Assembly (NCBI GenBank): GCA_900467745.1
Contig: UBQW01000037.1
Coordinates: forward strand, 1 to 64,000
DNA length: 64,000 nucleotides
Direction: 5' to 3'
DNA from: Hyphomicrobiales bacterium
Lineage (GTDB): Bacteria; Pseudomonadota; Alphaproteobacteria; Rhizobiales; Rhizobiaceae
In this document: positions 16,934 through 25,821 of the stretch, piece after piece
How positions within the stretch are numbered: the stretch's first letter is position 1
How the letters are laid out: each line of letters opens with the position of its first letter
Notes under the pieces: model-generated
Told to the model about the DNA's origin: nothing
Database searches by the model: none
The model's input: the letters and a program-made list of their open reading frames with translations, nothing else
Translations under genes and position numbers: made by a program

Positions 16934-17407
16934 TCACGCCACCAGCGCAGCCGCCGTCGCCTTCAACACGTCGAGCGCATCCTTAGGCGCAAGCCGCACC
17001 TGCAATCCGCGCTGCCCGCCATTCATGTAGACGAGGGCCTCGCTCATCGCCGCTTCCTCGATTGCCGTCGGAACCAGCTTCTTCTGACCAAAGGGGCTGA
17101 TGCCGCCGACATGGTAGCCTGTCAGGCGTTCGGCATCAGTCGGCTTCATCATGTTGGCCGACTTGCCCTTGAAGGCGGCGGCGAGCTTCTTCATGCTGAC
17201 CTCGCGATCGGAGGGAACGACGACGCAGACAGGCTTGCCGTCTACCTCTGCCATCAGCGTCTTCAACACGCGGTGCGGCTCCTCGCCGATCGCTTCGGCC
17301 GCCTGCAGACCGATGCGCTCGGCGTTCGGATCGTACTCATAGGTGTGGACGGTGAAGGCCACCTTCGCCTTCTCCAGAACCTGTGTCGCCCGCGTCGTCT
17401 TCGACAT
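16934..17407 (-). CDS. ybaK: Cys-tRNA(Pro) deacylase, YbaK/EbsC type
   Basis: A 157-residue YbaK-type editing protein. It hydrolyses mischarged Cys-tRNA(Pro) made by prolyl-tRNA synthetase. Diagnostic segments are VLKTLMAEVDGKPVCVVVPS with the catalytic-site lysine, LAAAFKGKSANMMKPTDAER, and GYHVGGISPFGQKKLVPT. The start at 17407 begins MSKTTRATQVLEKAKV as expected; the longer frame upstream overlaps the ArsC-like gene. It lies four bases after that gene, in what looks like a three-gene operon. Confidence 0.92.
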   Translation of the reverse strand: MSKTTRATQVLEKAKVAFTVHTYEYDPNAERIGLQAAEAIGEEPHRVLKTLMAEVDGKPVCVVVPSDREVSMKKLAAAFKGKSANMMKPTDAERLTGYHVGGISPFGQKKLVPTAIEEAAMSEALVYMNGGQRGLQVRLAPKDALDVLKATAAALVA

Positions 17408-17411
17408 ACGA

Positions 17412-17762
17412 TCAGCCCTTGAAGAACCCGCCATAGATCTCCGGCTTGAAGCCGACCAGAAGCTTGCCGTCGGCCTCGACAACAGGCCGCTTGATCATCG
17501 ACGGCTGCTCCAGCATCAGCGCGATCGCCTTCTCGCGATCGAGGTTTTCGCGGGCGTCATCCGGCAGCTTGCGGAAGGTCGTGCCGGCGCGGTTGAGCAC
17601 CGTTTCCCAGCCCGCTTCCTGCGTCCACTTCTCCAGATGCGCCCGGTCGATACCGGACGCCTTGTAGTCGTGGAAATCATAGGCGACGTCGTGCTCTTCC
17701 AGCCAGGTGCGAGCCTTCTTCATCGTGTCGCAGTTCTTGATGCCATAGATGGTGACGGTCAT
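17412..17762 (-). CDS. ArsC/Spx-like reductase, YffB type
   Basis: A 116-residue thioredoxin-fold protein of the ArsC/Spx superfamily. It begins TVTIYGIKNCDTMKKARTWL with a single active-site cysteine (residue 11) and ends with the PSMIKRPVVEADGKLLVGF block. Sequence style matches YffB, which binds glutathione; arsenate reduction has not been shown for such proteins and should not be assumed. It sits between the aspartoacylase-like gene (29-base gap) and ybaK (4-base gap). Confidence 0.88.
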   Translation of the reverse strand: MTVTIYGIKNCDTMKKARTWLEEHDVAYDFHDYKASGIDRAHLEKWTQEAGWETVLNRAGTTFRKLPDDARENLDREKAIALMLEQPSMIKRPVVEADGKLLVGFKPEIYGGFFKG

Positions 17763-17791
17763 TCGGTTCTTCCCAATCAGTCCTAAGGCGC

Positions 17792-18847
17792 TCAGTTTTC
17801 CAGCGCGCCCGGCTTGCGCACCACCTTGCTGGCCGCTCCGCAGGCGATCTTCATCAGGTCGGCGCGGCGCCGCACCAGACGCGACGAGGTGCGGGTGACG
17901 ATCAGCCCTGCCTGCGGTGCGCGCACTTCGATCGCGCCATCGGCCATGCCCGGCCGCGTGACGATGGTCGCCAGCAGATCGCCTTCCTTGATCTCCTCGC
18001 CGATGTTTCGATGAAAGAGCACGGTGCCGGCCTCAGGCGCGCGGATCATCTCGATATTGTCGAGCGGCACGGCAGGACCGGTGAAGGGCGCAAGCGTAAC
18101 CTGACGGGCGATGGCGCCGCGCGCGGCGAGGAAGTTGAACAGCCCCTCGGCATCCTTCTTGGCCATCTCGGGATAGACGTCGCGCATGCCGCGAAGTTCG
18201 ACCGTGACCGAGAGCTTGCCCGGCAACCGCGTCTTCTTCTCATGCGTCTCGTGCTTCCAGGCATAGCCGATCGCCTCCTCGAAGGCGGAGCTTTCGCCAT
18301 CCGACAAGAGCACCGCTTCCATATCGAGAGCCGAGGCGAGATCGGCCGCTTCCGGCCAGAAGGCCTCGTCGATATAGGCATATTGCAGCGATTCATCGTC
18401 GCAATGCAGGTCGATCACCAGGTCCGCTTCGAGCGCCATATGCATCAGCTGTCGCTTCAGCCGGTCGACGGCGTTGTAGCGATCGAGCTCGGCCACCAGC
18501 CCATCGCGATCCTTGACCGAGATCAGCGGGAACTCGCGGTTGAAATTGGTGCGCGTCCCAAGATCGAACCGGCCCTGCAGCTCGCCGAAATGCGATTGCG
18601 CGGCACCAACGGGATTGGCGTGTGGAACGATCGTGATGTCGCTGCGGATCTCGCCGGCGCTTTCGGCCGCGCGCAGTTTCTCGCAGAGGAAATGCACCAA
18701 CGCCGTGCCCGGCAGCTCGTTGGCATGCAGCGCCGCTTGGATATAGATCTTCGGCGCCTTCGGATCGCTGCCCTTGAAGCGCAGCACCGGCAGCCGCCAC
18801 TCCATTCCCGCCGTATCGCCTGAAATGATGATCTCGGACCTATCCAT
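17792..18847 (-). CDS. succinylglutamate desuccinylase/aspartoacylase-family protein
   Basis: A 351-residue zinc-dependent amidohydrolase-like protein of the AstE/AspA group. Zinc ligands appear as His41 and Glu44 (in ALHANELPG) and His148 (in DLHCDDE); the substrate-side Arg/Asn pair is in GTRTNFNREF. The C-terminal third (GTVLFHRNIGEEIKEGDLLA) looks like a biotinyl-lipoyl-like beta domain, common in this subgroup. I chose the ATG at 18847 because GGAGA precedes it. Amide or ester bonds in N-acylated amino acids are likely substrates, but which one is unknown. Confidence 0.85.
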   Translation of the reverse strand: MDRSEIIISGDTAGMEWRLPVLRFKGSDPKAPKIYIQAALHANELPGTALVHFLCEKLRAAESAGEIRSDITIVPHANPVGAAQSHFGELQGRFDLGTRTNFNREFPLISVKDRDGLVAELDRYNAVDRLKRQLMHMALEADLVIDLHCDDESLQYAYIDEAFWPEAADLASALDMEAVLLSDGESSAFEEAIGYAWKHETHEKKTRLPGKLSVTVELRGMRDVYPEMAKKDAEGLFNFLAARGAIARQVTLAPFTGPAVPLDNIEMIRAPEAGTVLFHRNIGEEIKEGDLLATIVTRPGMADGAIEVRAPQAGLIVTRTSSRLVRRRADLMKIACGAASKVVRKPGALEN

Positions 18848-18915
18848 CTTTGTCTCCGCTGCTGCTGTCATTGCTGCAGCAGCTTTAAGCGCGTTCCGAT
18901 ACATGAGGCAAGCCG

Positions 18916-19533
18916 TCAGCCGCGTTCGCGAAGCGGCCAACTCGCGATAGGCTCGTAGTTCGGCTCACCCGGCCGCTTGTGCAAGAGCACGAATTCCCGC
19001 GCGGGCATGATGACCGGCATCGCAAGCGTGGTCTTTGCCACCGTCTCGTCGGCATAAAACAGCGTCGCATGCGGCTGGAAATCGGCTTTCACATGCGGGT
19101 CGCAGCCGATCGCATGCATCTCGATACCGATCTGGATATGCAGCTGTCGCAACAGTTCCCGACCGCCATTGCCCGAGAGCACGACGGCGTTGCGCAACCC
19201 GGTTCTGAACGTCGCGACATGATCGAAGCTGAGATCGAAGCGGCAGGCATCGACCGCCGACGCTGCCTGGCAGGCCGCGAAGATCATCTCGTCCTTGATC
19301 TTCTCGGCGCTGGCGACGCCGTAGAGCGAGACGTGCAGCCGCTCGGGCGCCATGGGAGAAAGTAGCCCGTCATGCTCCCTCTGCAGGCGCGCCTGTATCT
19401 CCAGGCAGGCCTGGCGCGCATCGGGATCCGGCAGGATCGCGAAAAACAGGGTTTCTTTGCCAAATCTTGACGATTTCGGGTGCATCGTGCGGCTTGCGAA
19501 ATCGAAGGACGATTGCGTGTTCTGTTCGTGCAT
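18916..19533 (-). CDS. 2'-5' RNA ligase / 2H phosphoesterase family protein
   Basis: A 205-residue member of the 2H phosphoesterase superfamily. Both catalytic HxS/T motifs are seen: HVSLYG near residue 70 and HATLFY near residue 158. Bacterial relatives (ThpR) hydrolyse 2',3'-cyclic phosphates and can ligate tRNA halves in vitro. An in-frame start six codons earlier is possible. It lies 68 bases upstream of the aspartoacylase-like gene on the same strand, so may lead that operon. Confidence 0.82.
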   Translation of the reverse strand: MHEQNTQSSFDFASRTMHPKSSRFGKETLFFAILPDPDARQACLEIQARLQREHDGLLSPMAPERLHVSLYGVASAEKIKDEMIFAACQAASAVDACRFDLSFDHVATFRTGLRNAVVLSGNGGRELLRQLHIQIGIEMHAIGCDPHVKADFQPHATLFYADETVAKTTLAMPVIMPAREFVLLHKRPGEPNYEPIASWPLRERG

Positions 19534-19656
19534 GACCAACCACCGGAGCATCCGCCCCGCCTCTGTCTATCCAGGGAACGCAGGGATGGTAGCAGGTGAA
19601 TTGAGGAAATCAAGAACAAAAGAAGAACATTTGAGGTCGATGCCGGGAGACTGTAC

Positions 19657-20886
19657 ATGCGTATCCTGATGGCCTGTGCGGCCTTTCCGCCCTTTATCGA
19701 TGGCGGCGGCCCGATTTCGGCGATGATGGTCGCCAAGCTCTTGATCGCGGCTGGCCACGACCTCGAAGTCGTCAACGTCTCGGGCGAGGACAAGCATGAG
19801 ATCTATGACGGCGTGCCCGTGCACCGCTTGAAGACGCTGAATATCGACTGGAATTACCGCCTTCCGCGGCCCGGCTGGAAGAAGCTGATCTGGCATGCGC
19901 TGGAGAATTTCAATCCGCGCGCTTATCTCGTCATGCGCCGCGAAATCCGCCGTTTCAAGCCGGATATCGTGCTGACCGACAGCATCGAGAACATCAACGT
20001 CGCCACCTGGGCGGCGGCCAAGCGTTCAGGCGTGCCGGTCTGCCATATCCTGCGCAGCGCCTTTCTCCTCTGCTGGAAGGCCAGCATGCGGCGCGGCGAC
20101 GACAATTGCGTGCGCGCCTGTTCCTCCTGCCAGGTCTCGTCCTACGGCAAGAAATTTTTCTCGCGCTATGTCGATGCCGTGATCGGCGAGACCGATTTCA
20201 TCATCGGCCGCCACACCGAGCATGATTATTTCCCCAATGCCAGCACCCACCGCGTGCCCGGCGCCGTCCCGCCGATCGCCCTGAGAGAACCGCGCAAGCC
20301 GCCCGAGGGGCCGATGCGCTTCGGCTTCATCGGCGTGCATGATCCGGTGAAAGGCCTCGATACGCTGGCCAGCGCCGCCCATCGGCTGGTGAACGACCAG
20401 AACGTCCGCTTCGTCATCGCCGGCAGCGCCAAGAGCGACTATTCGAAGTCGTTGCCGCAGAAATTTCCGTGCGAGAATACGAAGTTCCTTGGCTGGACCA
20501 AGCCCGAGGATTTCTTCCCGCAGATTGACGTTCTCGTCGTACCCTCGCTCTTCCGCGAGCCCTTCGGCCGCGTGGTGATCGAGGCCTTCGCGCAGGGCGT
20601 CCCCGTCATCGGCGCCCGCTCCGGCGGCATCCCCGAGTCCATTGATCCCGGCAAGGACGGCTATCTCTTCGACCCCGGCGACGACAAGGCGCTCGCCGCC
20701 GAGATCGCCTCCATGGCGGCAAAACCAGAGGCCATTCCGGCGTTGTCGCACGCAGCCCTTGAGGCCGCGCGCCGCTACGAGCCGCAAAAGATCGCCGCCG
20801 GCTTCGACGCCGTCTTCGCCAAATTGCGCCCGGATCTGGCGAAGCCGCCGCAGGAAGCCGCCGAGCCCCGCCAAGCACACGGCTGA
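19657..20886 (+). CDS. GT4-family glycosyltransferase
   Basis: A 409-residue GT-B glycosyltransferase. The N-terminal domain begins MRILMACAAFPPFIDGGGPI, and the C-terminal GT4 domain shows GFIGVHDPVKGLDTL, DVLVVPSLFREPFGRVVIEA (the EX7E-like donor-binding site) and GVPVIGARSGGIPE. A Cys-rich insertion CVRACSSC at about residue 150-157 may bind a metal. There is no signal peptide; the enzyme should act at the inner face of the membrane, on a polysaccharide or glycolipid. No other polysaccharide genes flank it. Confidence 0.88.
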   Translation: MRILMACAAFPPFIDGGGPISAMMVAKLLIAAGHDLEVVNVSGEDKHEIYDGVPVHRLKTLNIDWNYRLPRPGWKKLIWHALENFNPRAYLVMRREIRRFKPDIVLTDSIENINVATWAAAKRSGVPVCHILRSAFLLCWKASMRRGDDNCVRACSSCQVSSYGKKFFSRYVDAVIGETDFIIGRHTEHDYFPNASTHRVPGAVPPIALREPRKPPEGPMRFGFIGVHDPVKGLDTLASAAHRLVNDQNVRFVIAGSAKSDYSKSLPQKFPCENTKFLGWTKPEDFFPQIDVLVVPSLFREPFGRVVIEAFAQGVPVIGARSGGIPESIDPGKDGYLFDPGDDKALAAEIASMAAKPEAIPALSHAALEAARRYEPQKIAAGFDAVFAKLRPDLAKPPQEAAEPRQAHG

Positions 20887-20997
20887 TCGCAAATTCGCCA
20901 CGCGCAAGAAACGGGTTGAATTCTTGGCCGGCAGGCACGATTTTCGGGTGAGGCCGATCTTTAGGTCGGCAAGCTTCGATATCGGGAGGCGAGACCC

Positions 20998-21570
20998 ATG
21001 GCCCAACAAGCACAGCATTATGCCATCTTCGAAACCGCGGGCGGCTTCTGCGGCATCGCATGGAACGCCGTCGGGATCACCCGCTTCCAGCTGCCGACAT
21101 CGAGCGCCGACGGAACCGAACGCCTTCTACTGCGCCGCGTCCCCGATGCCGAGCCGGCAGCCCCGACGCCTGACATCGCGCAAGCCATCGCCGCCGTAAA
21201 ACGCTACTTCGCTGGCGAGCCGATCGACTTCTCCGACCTCGCGCTTGATCTCGCCGGCCAGGACGATTTCTTCCGCGACATCTACGCCGCCGCCCGCCGC
21301 CTGCGCTGGGGCGAAACGACCACCTACGGCGCGCTCGCCAAAGAGCTCGGCCACGGCCCCGAAGCCGCCCGCGACGTCGGCCAGGCGATGGCCAAGAACC
21401 CCGTCGCGCTGATCATCCCCTGCCACCGCGTGCTGGCCGCCGGCAACAAGATCTGCGGCTTCTCGGCCCCCGGCGGATCGGTCGAAGGCAAGGATGCTGG
21501 AATTGGAGGGCGTGAAGCTCGCGCCGCCGAAGCCGGTGCAGCAGTCGTTGTTTTGAGGGGCGGTGGCTAG
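20998..21570 (+). pseudogene. MGMT/Ogt-like alkyltransferase with C-terminal frameshift
   Basis: The first 163 codons encode a methylated-DNA-protein-cysteine methyltransferase-type protein: the winged-helix region WGETTTYGALAKELG, and the active site PCHRV with acceptor Cys142. After codon 163 (21486) the frame breaks. Reading from 21488 in the next frame gives ARMLELEGVKLAPPKP and a stop at 21554-21556, which is the usual family C-terminus. The present frame instead runs to 21570 with an unrelated Gly/Ala-rich tail. A loss of two bases from an A/G run would explain it. The catalytic core is intact, so residual activity is possible; a sequencing error is also possible. Confidence 0.75.
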
Positions 21571-21634
21571 ATCGATCGCTCTTGAGTACGCCCGCCTCTC
21601 CGGCTATATTACTGGAAATATCAGGAGGCCGCTC

Positions 21635-21934
21635 ATGAGCAGCTCGCAGAAACGCGCCATCCAGAATTACCGCTCGCGCCTCAGCGAGCGCGGTCTGTCG
21701 CGCTTCGAGGTGCTCGGGCGCGATGAAGATCGCGACCTGATCCGCTCGCTTGCCCGTCGTCTTGCTGACGATACGCCTGAGGCCTCGGAGCTACGCGCGA
21801 CTGTCAGCCGATCCATATCGGGCGAGCCGCCGGCAAAGGGCGGCATATTGGCAGCGCTGAGACGCTCGCCTCTGGTGGGGGCCGATCTTGATCTCGATCG
21901 CCCCCGAGATGAGGGTCGAGAGATCGATATTTGA
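21635..21934 (+). CDS. VapB-like antitoxin
   Basis: A 99-residue protein. The region SSSQKRAIQNYRSRLSERGLSRFEVLG resembles ribbon-helix-helix-like N-termini of rhizobial antitoxins paired with PIN toxins, and the C-terminal part is charged, as expected for a toxin-binding tail. AGGAGG precedes the ATG at 21635. The gene overlaps the PIN-domain gene by four bases. By analogy it should bind and neutralise the toxin and repress the operon promoter. The assignment rests mainly on context. Confidence 0.75.
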   Translation: MSSSQKRAIQNYRSRLSERGLSRFEVLGRDEDRDLIRSLARRLADDTPEASELRATVSRSISGEPPAKGGILAALRRSPLVGADLDLDRPRDEGREIDI

Positions 21935-22362
21935 CCCGCTTCCTGCTCGACACCAATATCATCAGCAACATCACCAAGCCGATGCCATCGCAGGCCCTGC
22001 TGGCGTGGATGTCGGAGCAAATGGACGATGATCTCTTCATTGCATCGCTGACGATCGCCGAGATCCGCAAAGGCGTCCTGGAAAAACCGGCAGGCAAGAA
22101 ACGCGACCAATTGGAAGCATGGTTCGCGGGGCCGGAAGGGCCTCTGTCCCTCTTCTCCGGCCGCATTCTGCCCTTCGATGAGGCGGCCAGCCTGGTTTGG
22201 GGGCGGTTGATGGCCGAGGGTAAGGCGAGGGGGCGGCCGCGCAGTGCTCTCGATATGATTGTCGCCGCCATCGCCGAGGCCAACGGCTGTATCGTCGTCA
22301 CCGACAACGAGCGCGACTTCGACGGGATCGACTACATCAATCCGATGCGCGGCACCGTCTGA
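21931..22362 (+). CDS. vapC: VapC-type PIN-domain toxin (TTG start)
   Basis: A 143-residue PIN-domain endoribonuclease. The four acidic metal ligands are visible: Asp7 (FLLDTNI), Glu44 (TIAEIRKG), Asp108 (SALDMIVAA) and Asp125 (VTDNERDF). PIN toxins of this kind cleave specific tRNAs or rRNA sites with magnesium. Translation appears to begin at TTG in TTGA, where TGA is the antitoxin stop, a coupling that would keep toxin below antitoxin. No upstream ATG or GTG fits. It is convergent with guaA. Confidence 0.87.
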   Translation: MTRFLLDTNIISNITKPMPSQALLAWMSEQMDDDLFIASLTIAEIRKGVLEKPAGKKRDQLEAWFAGPEGPLSLFSGRILPFDEAASLVWGRLMAEGKARGRPRSALDMIVAAIAEANGCIVVTDNERDFDGIDYINPMRGTV

Positions 22363-22373
22363 TACCGCACCAC

Positions 22374-22412
22374 CAAACAAAAATGCCGCCAGGCGCATCG
22401 TGCCGGCGGCAT
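22374..22412 (-). terminator. intrinsic terminator of guaA
   Basis: On the minus strand an 8-base stem (ATGCCGCC with GGCGGCAT, 14-base loop) is followed by TTTTTGTTT, the structure of a Rho-independent terminator, 34 bases beyond the guaA stop codon. Confidence 0.75.
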
Positions 22413-22445
22413 CCTTATCAGCGCGAGGCCATCAGCCTCAAACCC

Positions 22446-24008
22446 TTATTCCCACTCGATCGTGCCCGGCGGCTTGCTCGTCACGTCATACACCACGCGG
22501 TTGATCCCGCGCACTTCGTTGATGATGCGGGTGGCGGCGCGGCCGAGGAATTCCATGTCGTAGTGGTAGAAGTCCGCCGTCATGCCGTCGACCGAGGTCA
22601 CGGCGCGCAGCGCGCAGACGAATTCGTAGGTGCGGCCGTCGCCCATGACGCCGACGGTCTGGACCGGGAGCAGCACGGCGAAAGCCTGCCAGATCGCGTC
22701 GTAGAGACCGGCCTTGCGGATTTCGTCGAGATAGATGGCGTCTGCTTCGCGCAGGATCTCCAGCTTTTCGCGGGTGATGCCACCCGGGCAGCGGATCGCC
22801 AGGCCTGGGCCCGGGAAGGGGTGGCGGCCGATGAAGCTATCGGGCAGGCCGAGCTCCTTGCCGAGCACGCGCACTTCGTCCTTGAAGAGCTCGCGCAGCG
22901 GCTCGACGAGCTGCATGTTCATACGTTCAGGGAGGCCGCCGACATTGTGGTGCGACTTGATCGTCACCGACGGGCCGCCAGTGAAGGAAACGCTTTCGAT
23001 CACGTCGGGATAGAGCGTGCCCTGGCCGAGGAAATCGGCGCCGCCGAGCTTCTTGGCCTCTTCCTCGAAGGTCTCGATGAACAGGCGGCCTATGATCTTG
23101 CGCTTGGTCTCGGGATCGGAAACGCCCTCGAGCTCGCCGATGAACTTATCGGCCGCATCGACGTGGATCAGGTGCAGATTGTAGTGTTCGCGGAACATGG
23201 CGACCACATTGGCCGCCTCGTCCTTGCGCATCAGGCCGTGGTCGACGAGCACGCAGGTGAGCTTGTCACCGATCGCCTCGTGGATCAAAAGAGCCGCAAC
23301 CGAGCTGTCGACGCCGCCGGACAGAGCGCAAAGCACGCGCTTGTCGCCGACCTGCTTGCGGATCTCTTCGACCGCCTTCTGGCGGTAGGCAGACATCGAC
23401 CAGTCGCCCTTGATGCCGGCGATGTTGTGAATGAAGTTGCCGATCAGCTTGGCGCCATCGGGGGTGTGGACCACCTCGGGGTGGAACTGCACGCCATAAT
23501 ACTTGCGCGTCTCGTCGGCGATGAAGGCATAGGGTGCGTTCGGCGAGGTCGCGACGACCTTGAAGCCTTCGGGAAGGGCGGTGACGCGGTCGCCATGGCT
23601 CATCCAGACCTGGTGGCGCGAGCCTTTCGACCAGAGGCCTTCGAACAATTCGCTGTCTTCGTCGACTTCGAGGAAGGCGCGGCCGAATTCGCGGTGATGT
23701 CCGCTCTCAACCTTGCCGCCGAGCTGCATGCACATCGTCTGCTGGCCGTAGCAGATGCCGAAAACGGGAAGGCCGCTGTCGAAGATGATCTGGGGTGCGC
23801 GGGGCGAACCCTCATCGACTGTCGAGGCCGGGCTGCCGGACAGGATCACGGCCTTCGGCTTCAGGCTCTTGAAGCCTTCTTCCGCGGACTGGAAGGGAAC
23901 GATCTCGCAGTAGACGCCCGCTTCGCGCACGCGGCGCGCGATCAGCTGGGTTACCTGGCTGCCGAAATCGACGATGAGAACGCTGTCGGGATGTGCTGTC
24001 TGGGTCAT
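22446..24008 (-). CDS. guaA: GMP synthase (glutamine-hydrolysing)
   Basis: A 520-residue GMP synthetase converting XMP, glutamine and ATP to GMP in the last step of guanine nucleotide synthesis. The class I amidotransferase domain (1-200) has the nucleophile Cys86 in GICYGQQ and the His176/Glu178 pair in VQFHPEV. The ATP-pyrophosphatase domain shows the PP-loop SGGVDSS (230-236), and the C-terminal dimerisation domain ends in the family-conserved KPPGTIEWE. Length and ends match the family exactly. Confidence 0.98.
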   Translation of the reverse strand: MTQTAHPDSVLIVDFGSQVTQLIARRVREAGVYCEIVPFQSAEEGFKSLKPKAVILSGSPASTVDEGSPRAPQIIFDSGLPVFGICYGQQTMCMQLGGKVESGHHREFGRAFLEVDEDSELFEGLWSKGSRHQVWMSHGDRVTALPEGFKVVATSPNAPYAFIADETRKYYGVQFHPEVVHTPDGAKLIGNFIHNIAGIKGDWSMSAYRQKAVEEIRKQVGDKRVLCALSGGVDSSVAALLIHEAIGDKLTCVLVDHGLMRKDEAANVVAMFREHYNLHLIHVDAADKFIGELEGVSDPETKRKIIGRLFIETFEEEAKKLGGADFLGQGTLYPDVIESVSFTGGPSVTIKSHHNVGGLPERMNMQLVEPLRELFKDEVRVLGKELGLPDSFIGRHPFPGPGLAIRCPGGITREKLEILREADAIYLDEIRKAGLYDAIWQAFAVLLPVQTVGVMGDGRTYEFVCALRAVTSVDGMTADFYHYDMEFLGRAATRIINEVRGINRVVYDVTSKPPGTIEWE

Positions 24009-24132
24009 GGCGAGCCTTTAATGAAAAGCACCCGGTCTTGCAATGCGGGAAATCCGCCGCCGCGGGATTTTATTGCATCGATTGTCCCGCTTTCGCAGGG
24101 CCTGGAGCTGGTTTTCGAGGGCGTCGAAAGCG

Positions 24133-24771
24133 CTAGAACCAGAATACCCCATCTTCCAGCGCGGTGAACAGGCTGTCGGTGGCATCCGATAGCTTGCGGT
24201 CGATCACGTGCAGATATTCGGTCCAGCCGGAGATGTGTTGCAGCTCCTCGACGCCGTCGGAAATTCCGCGCAGGCCGATCAAGGGCAGATTGTAAGCCTG
24301 GCAGGCGCGCAGGATGGCGAAGGTCTCCATATCCACCATATCGGCGTCGATGGACGAATAGGCCGCGCCCGAGACCACGTTGCCGCCGGTCGACAAGGTC
24401 GCTTCCGCGACGCCGGGAATCCTGAGAGGCAGGTCGATCACGGCAGGCAGGTCGAGAAACGGTGTGCGCCCCTTTTCGAAACCGAGCGGCGAGGCATCCA
24501 TGTCGCGATAGGAAACCGACGTCACCTGATAGACCGCCGTCTGCTCGAGCTTGGCCGAGCCTGCAGAACCGAGCGATACCACGAGCTGCGGCAGCTCTCC
24601 CTGGTGCTCGAGTGCGGAAAGCGTGCGCGTCAGCACCACGGCTGCCTCGACCGGGCCGACGCCCGTCATCAGCGGCTCGAAGCGCGAGCGCAGGAAGGGG
24701 CCGTACTCGGCCTCGGCTGCCATCACGAACAGGATGGATTTTCCCGCGACCGATTTCAGTTCGAACGTCAT
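24133..24771 (-). CDS. mtnN: 5'-methylthioadenosine/S-adenosylhomocysteine nucleosidase
   Basis: A 212-residue PNP/UDP-phosphorylase-fold nucleosidase. It shows LFVMAAEAEYGPFL, GVGPVEAAVVLTR, the substrate Met-Glu in VDMETFAILRACQAYNLPLI, and the catalytic Asp in RGISDG. Such enzymes cleave adenine from methylthioadenosine and adenosylhomocysteine in methionine salvage. It is slightly short of the usual 230 residues, and its purine-base loop differs from E. coli MtnN, so a related nucleosidase role is possible. It overlaps the thioesterase gene by four bases, so they are co-translated. Confidence 0.82.
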   Translation of the reverse strand: MTFELKSVAGKSILFVMAAEAEYGPFLRSRFEPLMTGVGPVEAAVVLTRTLSALEHQGELPQLVVSLGSAGSAKLEQTAVYQVTSVSYRDMDASPLGFEKGRTPFLDLPAVIDLPLRIPGVAEATLSTGGNVVSGAAYSSIDADMVDMETFAILRACQAYNLPLIGLRGISDGVEELQHISGWTEYLHVIDRKLSDATDSLFTALEDGVFWF

Positions 24772-25217
24772 CCAGTAATGCCCTCTCTGCCGCGTATGAT
24801 CATCATGGTGCTGGTCATCGAGGCGATCAGCTTGGCCGGGCCGTCGCTGATGGCGTAGCCGCGCCCGTCGGCGACGATGATATTGGTGCCGGGCTTGGTG
24901 ATCTCGCCGCGAAACAGGAAGCGCTCGCCGCGACCGGGCGAAAGCAGATTGACCTTGAATTCGATCGTCAGCACCGAGGCGTCCGGGTCGATGACGCTGT
25001 AGGCGGCAAAGCCGCAGGCCGAATCCAGCACGGCCGAAATGATGCCGGCATGCAGGATGCCGTGCTGCTGCGTCAGCTTCACGTCGAACGGCAGCTCGAT
25101 CTCCACCATCGCCCGCTCCACGCGGGTGAGTTCTGCGCCGATCGTGTGCAGCGCCGCCTGGCGCGAAAAATTGGTCTGGATGCGATCGCGGAAATCGCCG
25201 CTATCGGTGTTGGTCAT
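24768..25217 (-). CDS. PaaI-family hotdog thioesterase
   Basis: A 149-residue hotdog-fold protein. The segment QQHGILHAGIISAVLDSACG is the PaaI/YdiI catalytic block (HGxxxxG with the acidic residue in LDSACG). These enzymes hydrolyse aryl- or acyl-CoA thioesters in the cytoplasm. The start at 25217 follows GAGG; an upstream in-frame start is weaker. It overlaps mtnN, a pairing that may reflect shared regulation rather than a shared pathway. Confidence 0.85.
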   Translation of the reverse strand: MTNTDSGDFRDRIQTNFSRQAALHTIGAELTRVERAMVEIELPFDVKLTQQHGILHAGIISAVLDSACGFAAYSVIDPDASVLTIEFKVNLLSPGRGERFLFRGEITKPGTNIIVADGRGYAISDGPAKLIASMTSTMMIIRGREGITG

Positions 25218-25359
25218 CTGTCTGCCCTCGTGCGAGCCGGAAAGTGCCATGCGTCGCCGCGCCACACAAGCGCAATGGCGGAATGGCCGGTACGATTGTG
25301 CACTCAACGCCGGCGGCAGGTCGTGCTAGATCGGGGCTGAGATGAAAGGGGAGGTCGGC

Positions 25360-25821
25360 ATGCTGCAGGTGAGGCGTTACACGGCGGATGATTGCGACGA
25401 CACGATCGCGATCTTTCTGGCGGCGATCCGCGAGGTGGCGTCGCGCGATTACAGCCCGGCCGAAATCGAAGCCTGGGCGAAGGTCGAGGACCGCGCCGCC
25501 TGGGCGGAGCGCCGCGCCAGCCGGCCAACCTTTATCGCCGAGCATGCGGGACGCGCAATCGGCTTCTCCGATCTGGAACCCGACGGTCACCTCGACATGA
25601 TGTTCGTCCATCCCGCCCATCAGGGCATCGGCGTCGCCAGTCTGCTGCTCGAGACGGTCGAGGAAGAGGCGAGAAAACAGGGCATCGGCCGCATCTTCAC
25701 CGAGGCAAGCCTGACCGCGCGGCCCTTCTTCGAACATCGCGGCTTCAGCGTCATCGCCCGCCAGAGCGTCGAGAAACGCGGCCAGCGCCTCACCAATTTC
25801 CGCATGGAAAAATTTCTCTAG
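25360..25821 (+). CDS. GNAT-family N-acetyltransferase
   Basis: A 153-residue GNAT protein: LQVRRYTADDCDDTIAIFL, then LDMMFVHPAHQGIGVASLLL (motif A with the Q-G-I-G-V-A acetyl-CoA loop), and FTEASLTARPFFEHRGFSVI (motif B). This layout resembles the YafP group. The ATG at 25360 is preceded by GGGGAGG at ideal spacing and is preferred over the ATG six codons earlier. The stop overlaps the convergent nucleotidyltransferase by four bases. Confidence 0.87.
   Translation: MLQVRRYTADDCDDTIAIFLAAIREVASRDYSPAEIEAWAKVEDRAAWAERRASRPTFIAEHAGRAIGFSDLEPDGHLDMMFVHPAHQGIGVASLLLETVEEEARKQGIGRIFTEASLTARPFFEHRGFSVIARQSVEKRGQRLTNFRMEKFL

Noticed and set aside
17412..17762. Arsenate reductase arsC as a function call
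   Set aside because: The protein has one cysteine and YffB-like features; no arsenic genes flank it, so only the superfamily is claimed.
22383..24167. A 594-codon open frame on the plus strand opposite guaA
   Set aside because: It is antisense to a full-length GMP synthase, rich in Asp/His/Ala repeats typical of GC-rich shadow frames, and has no family match I can see.
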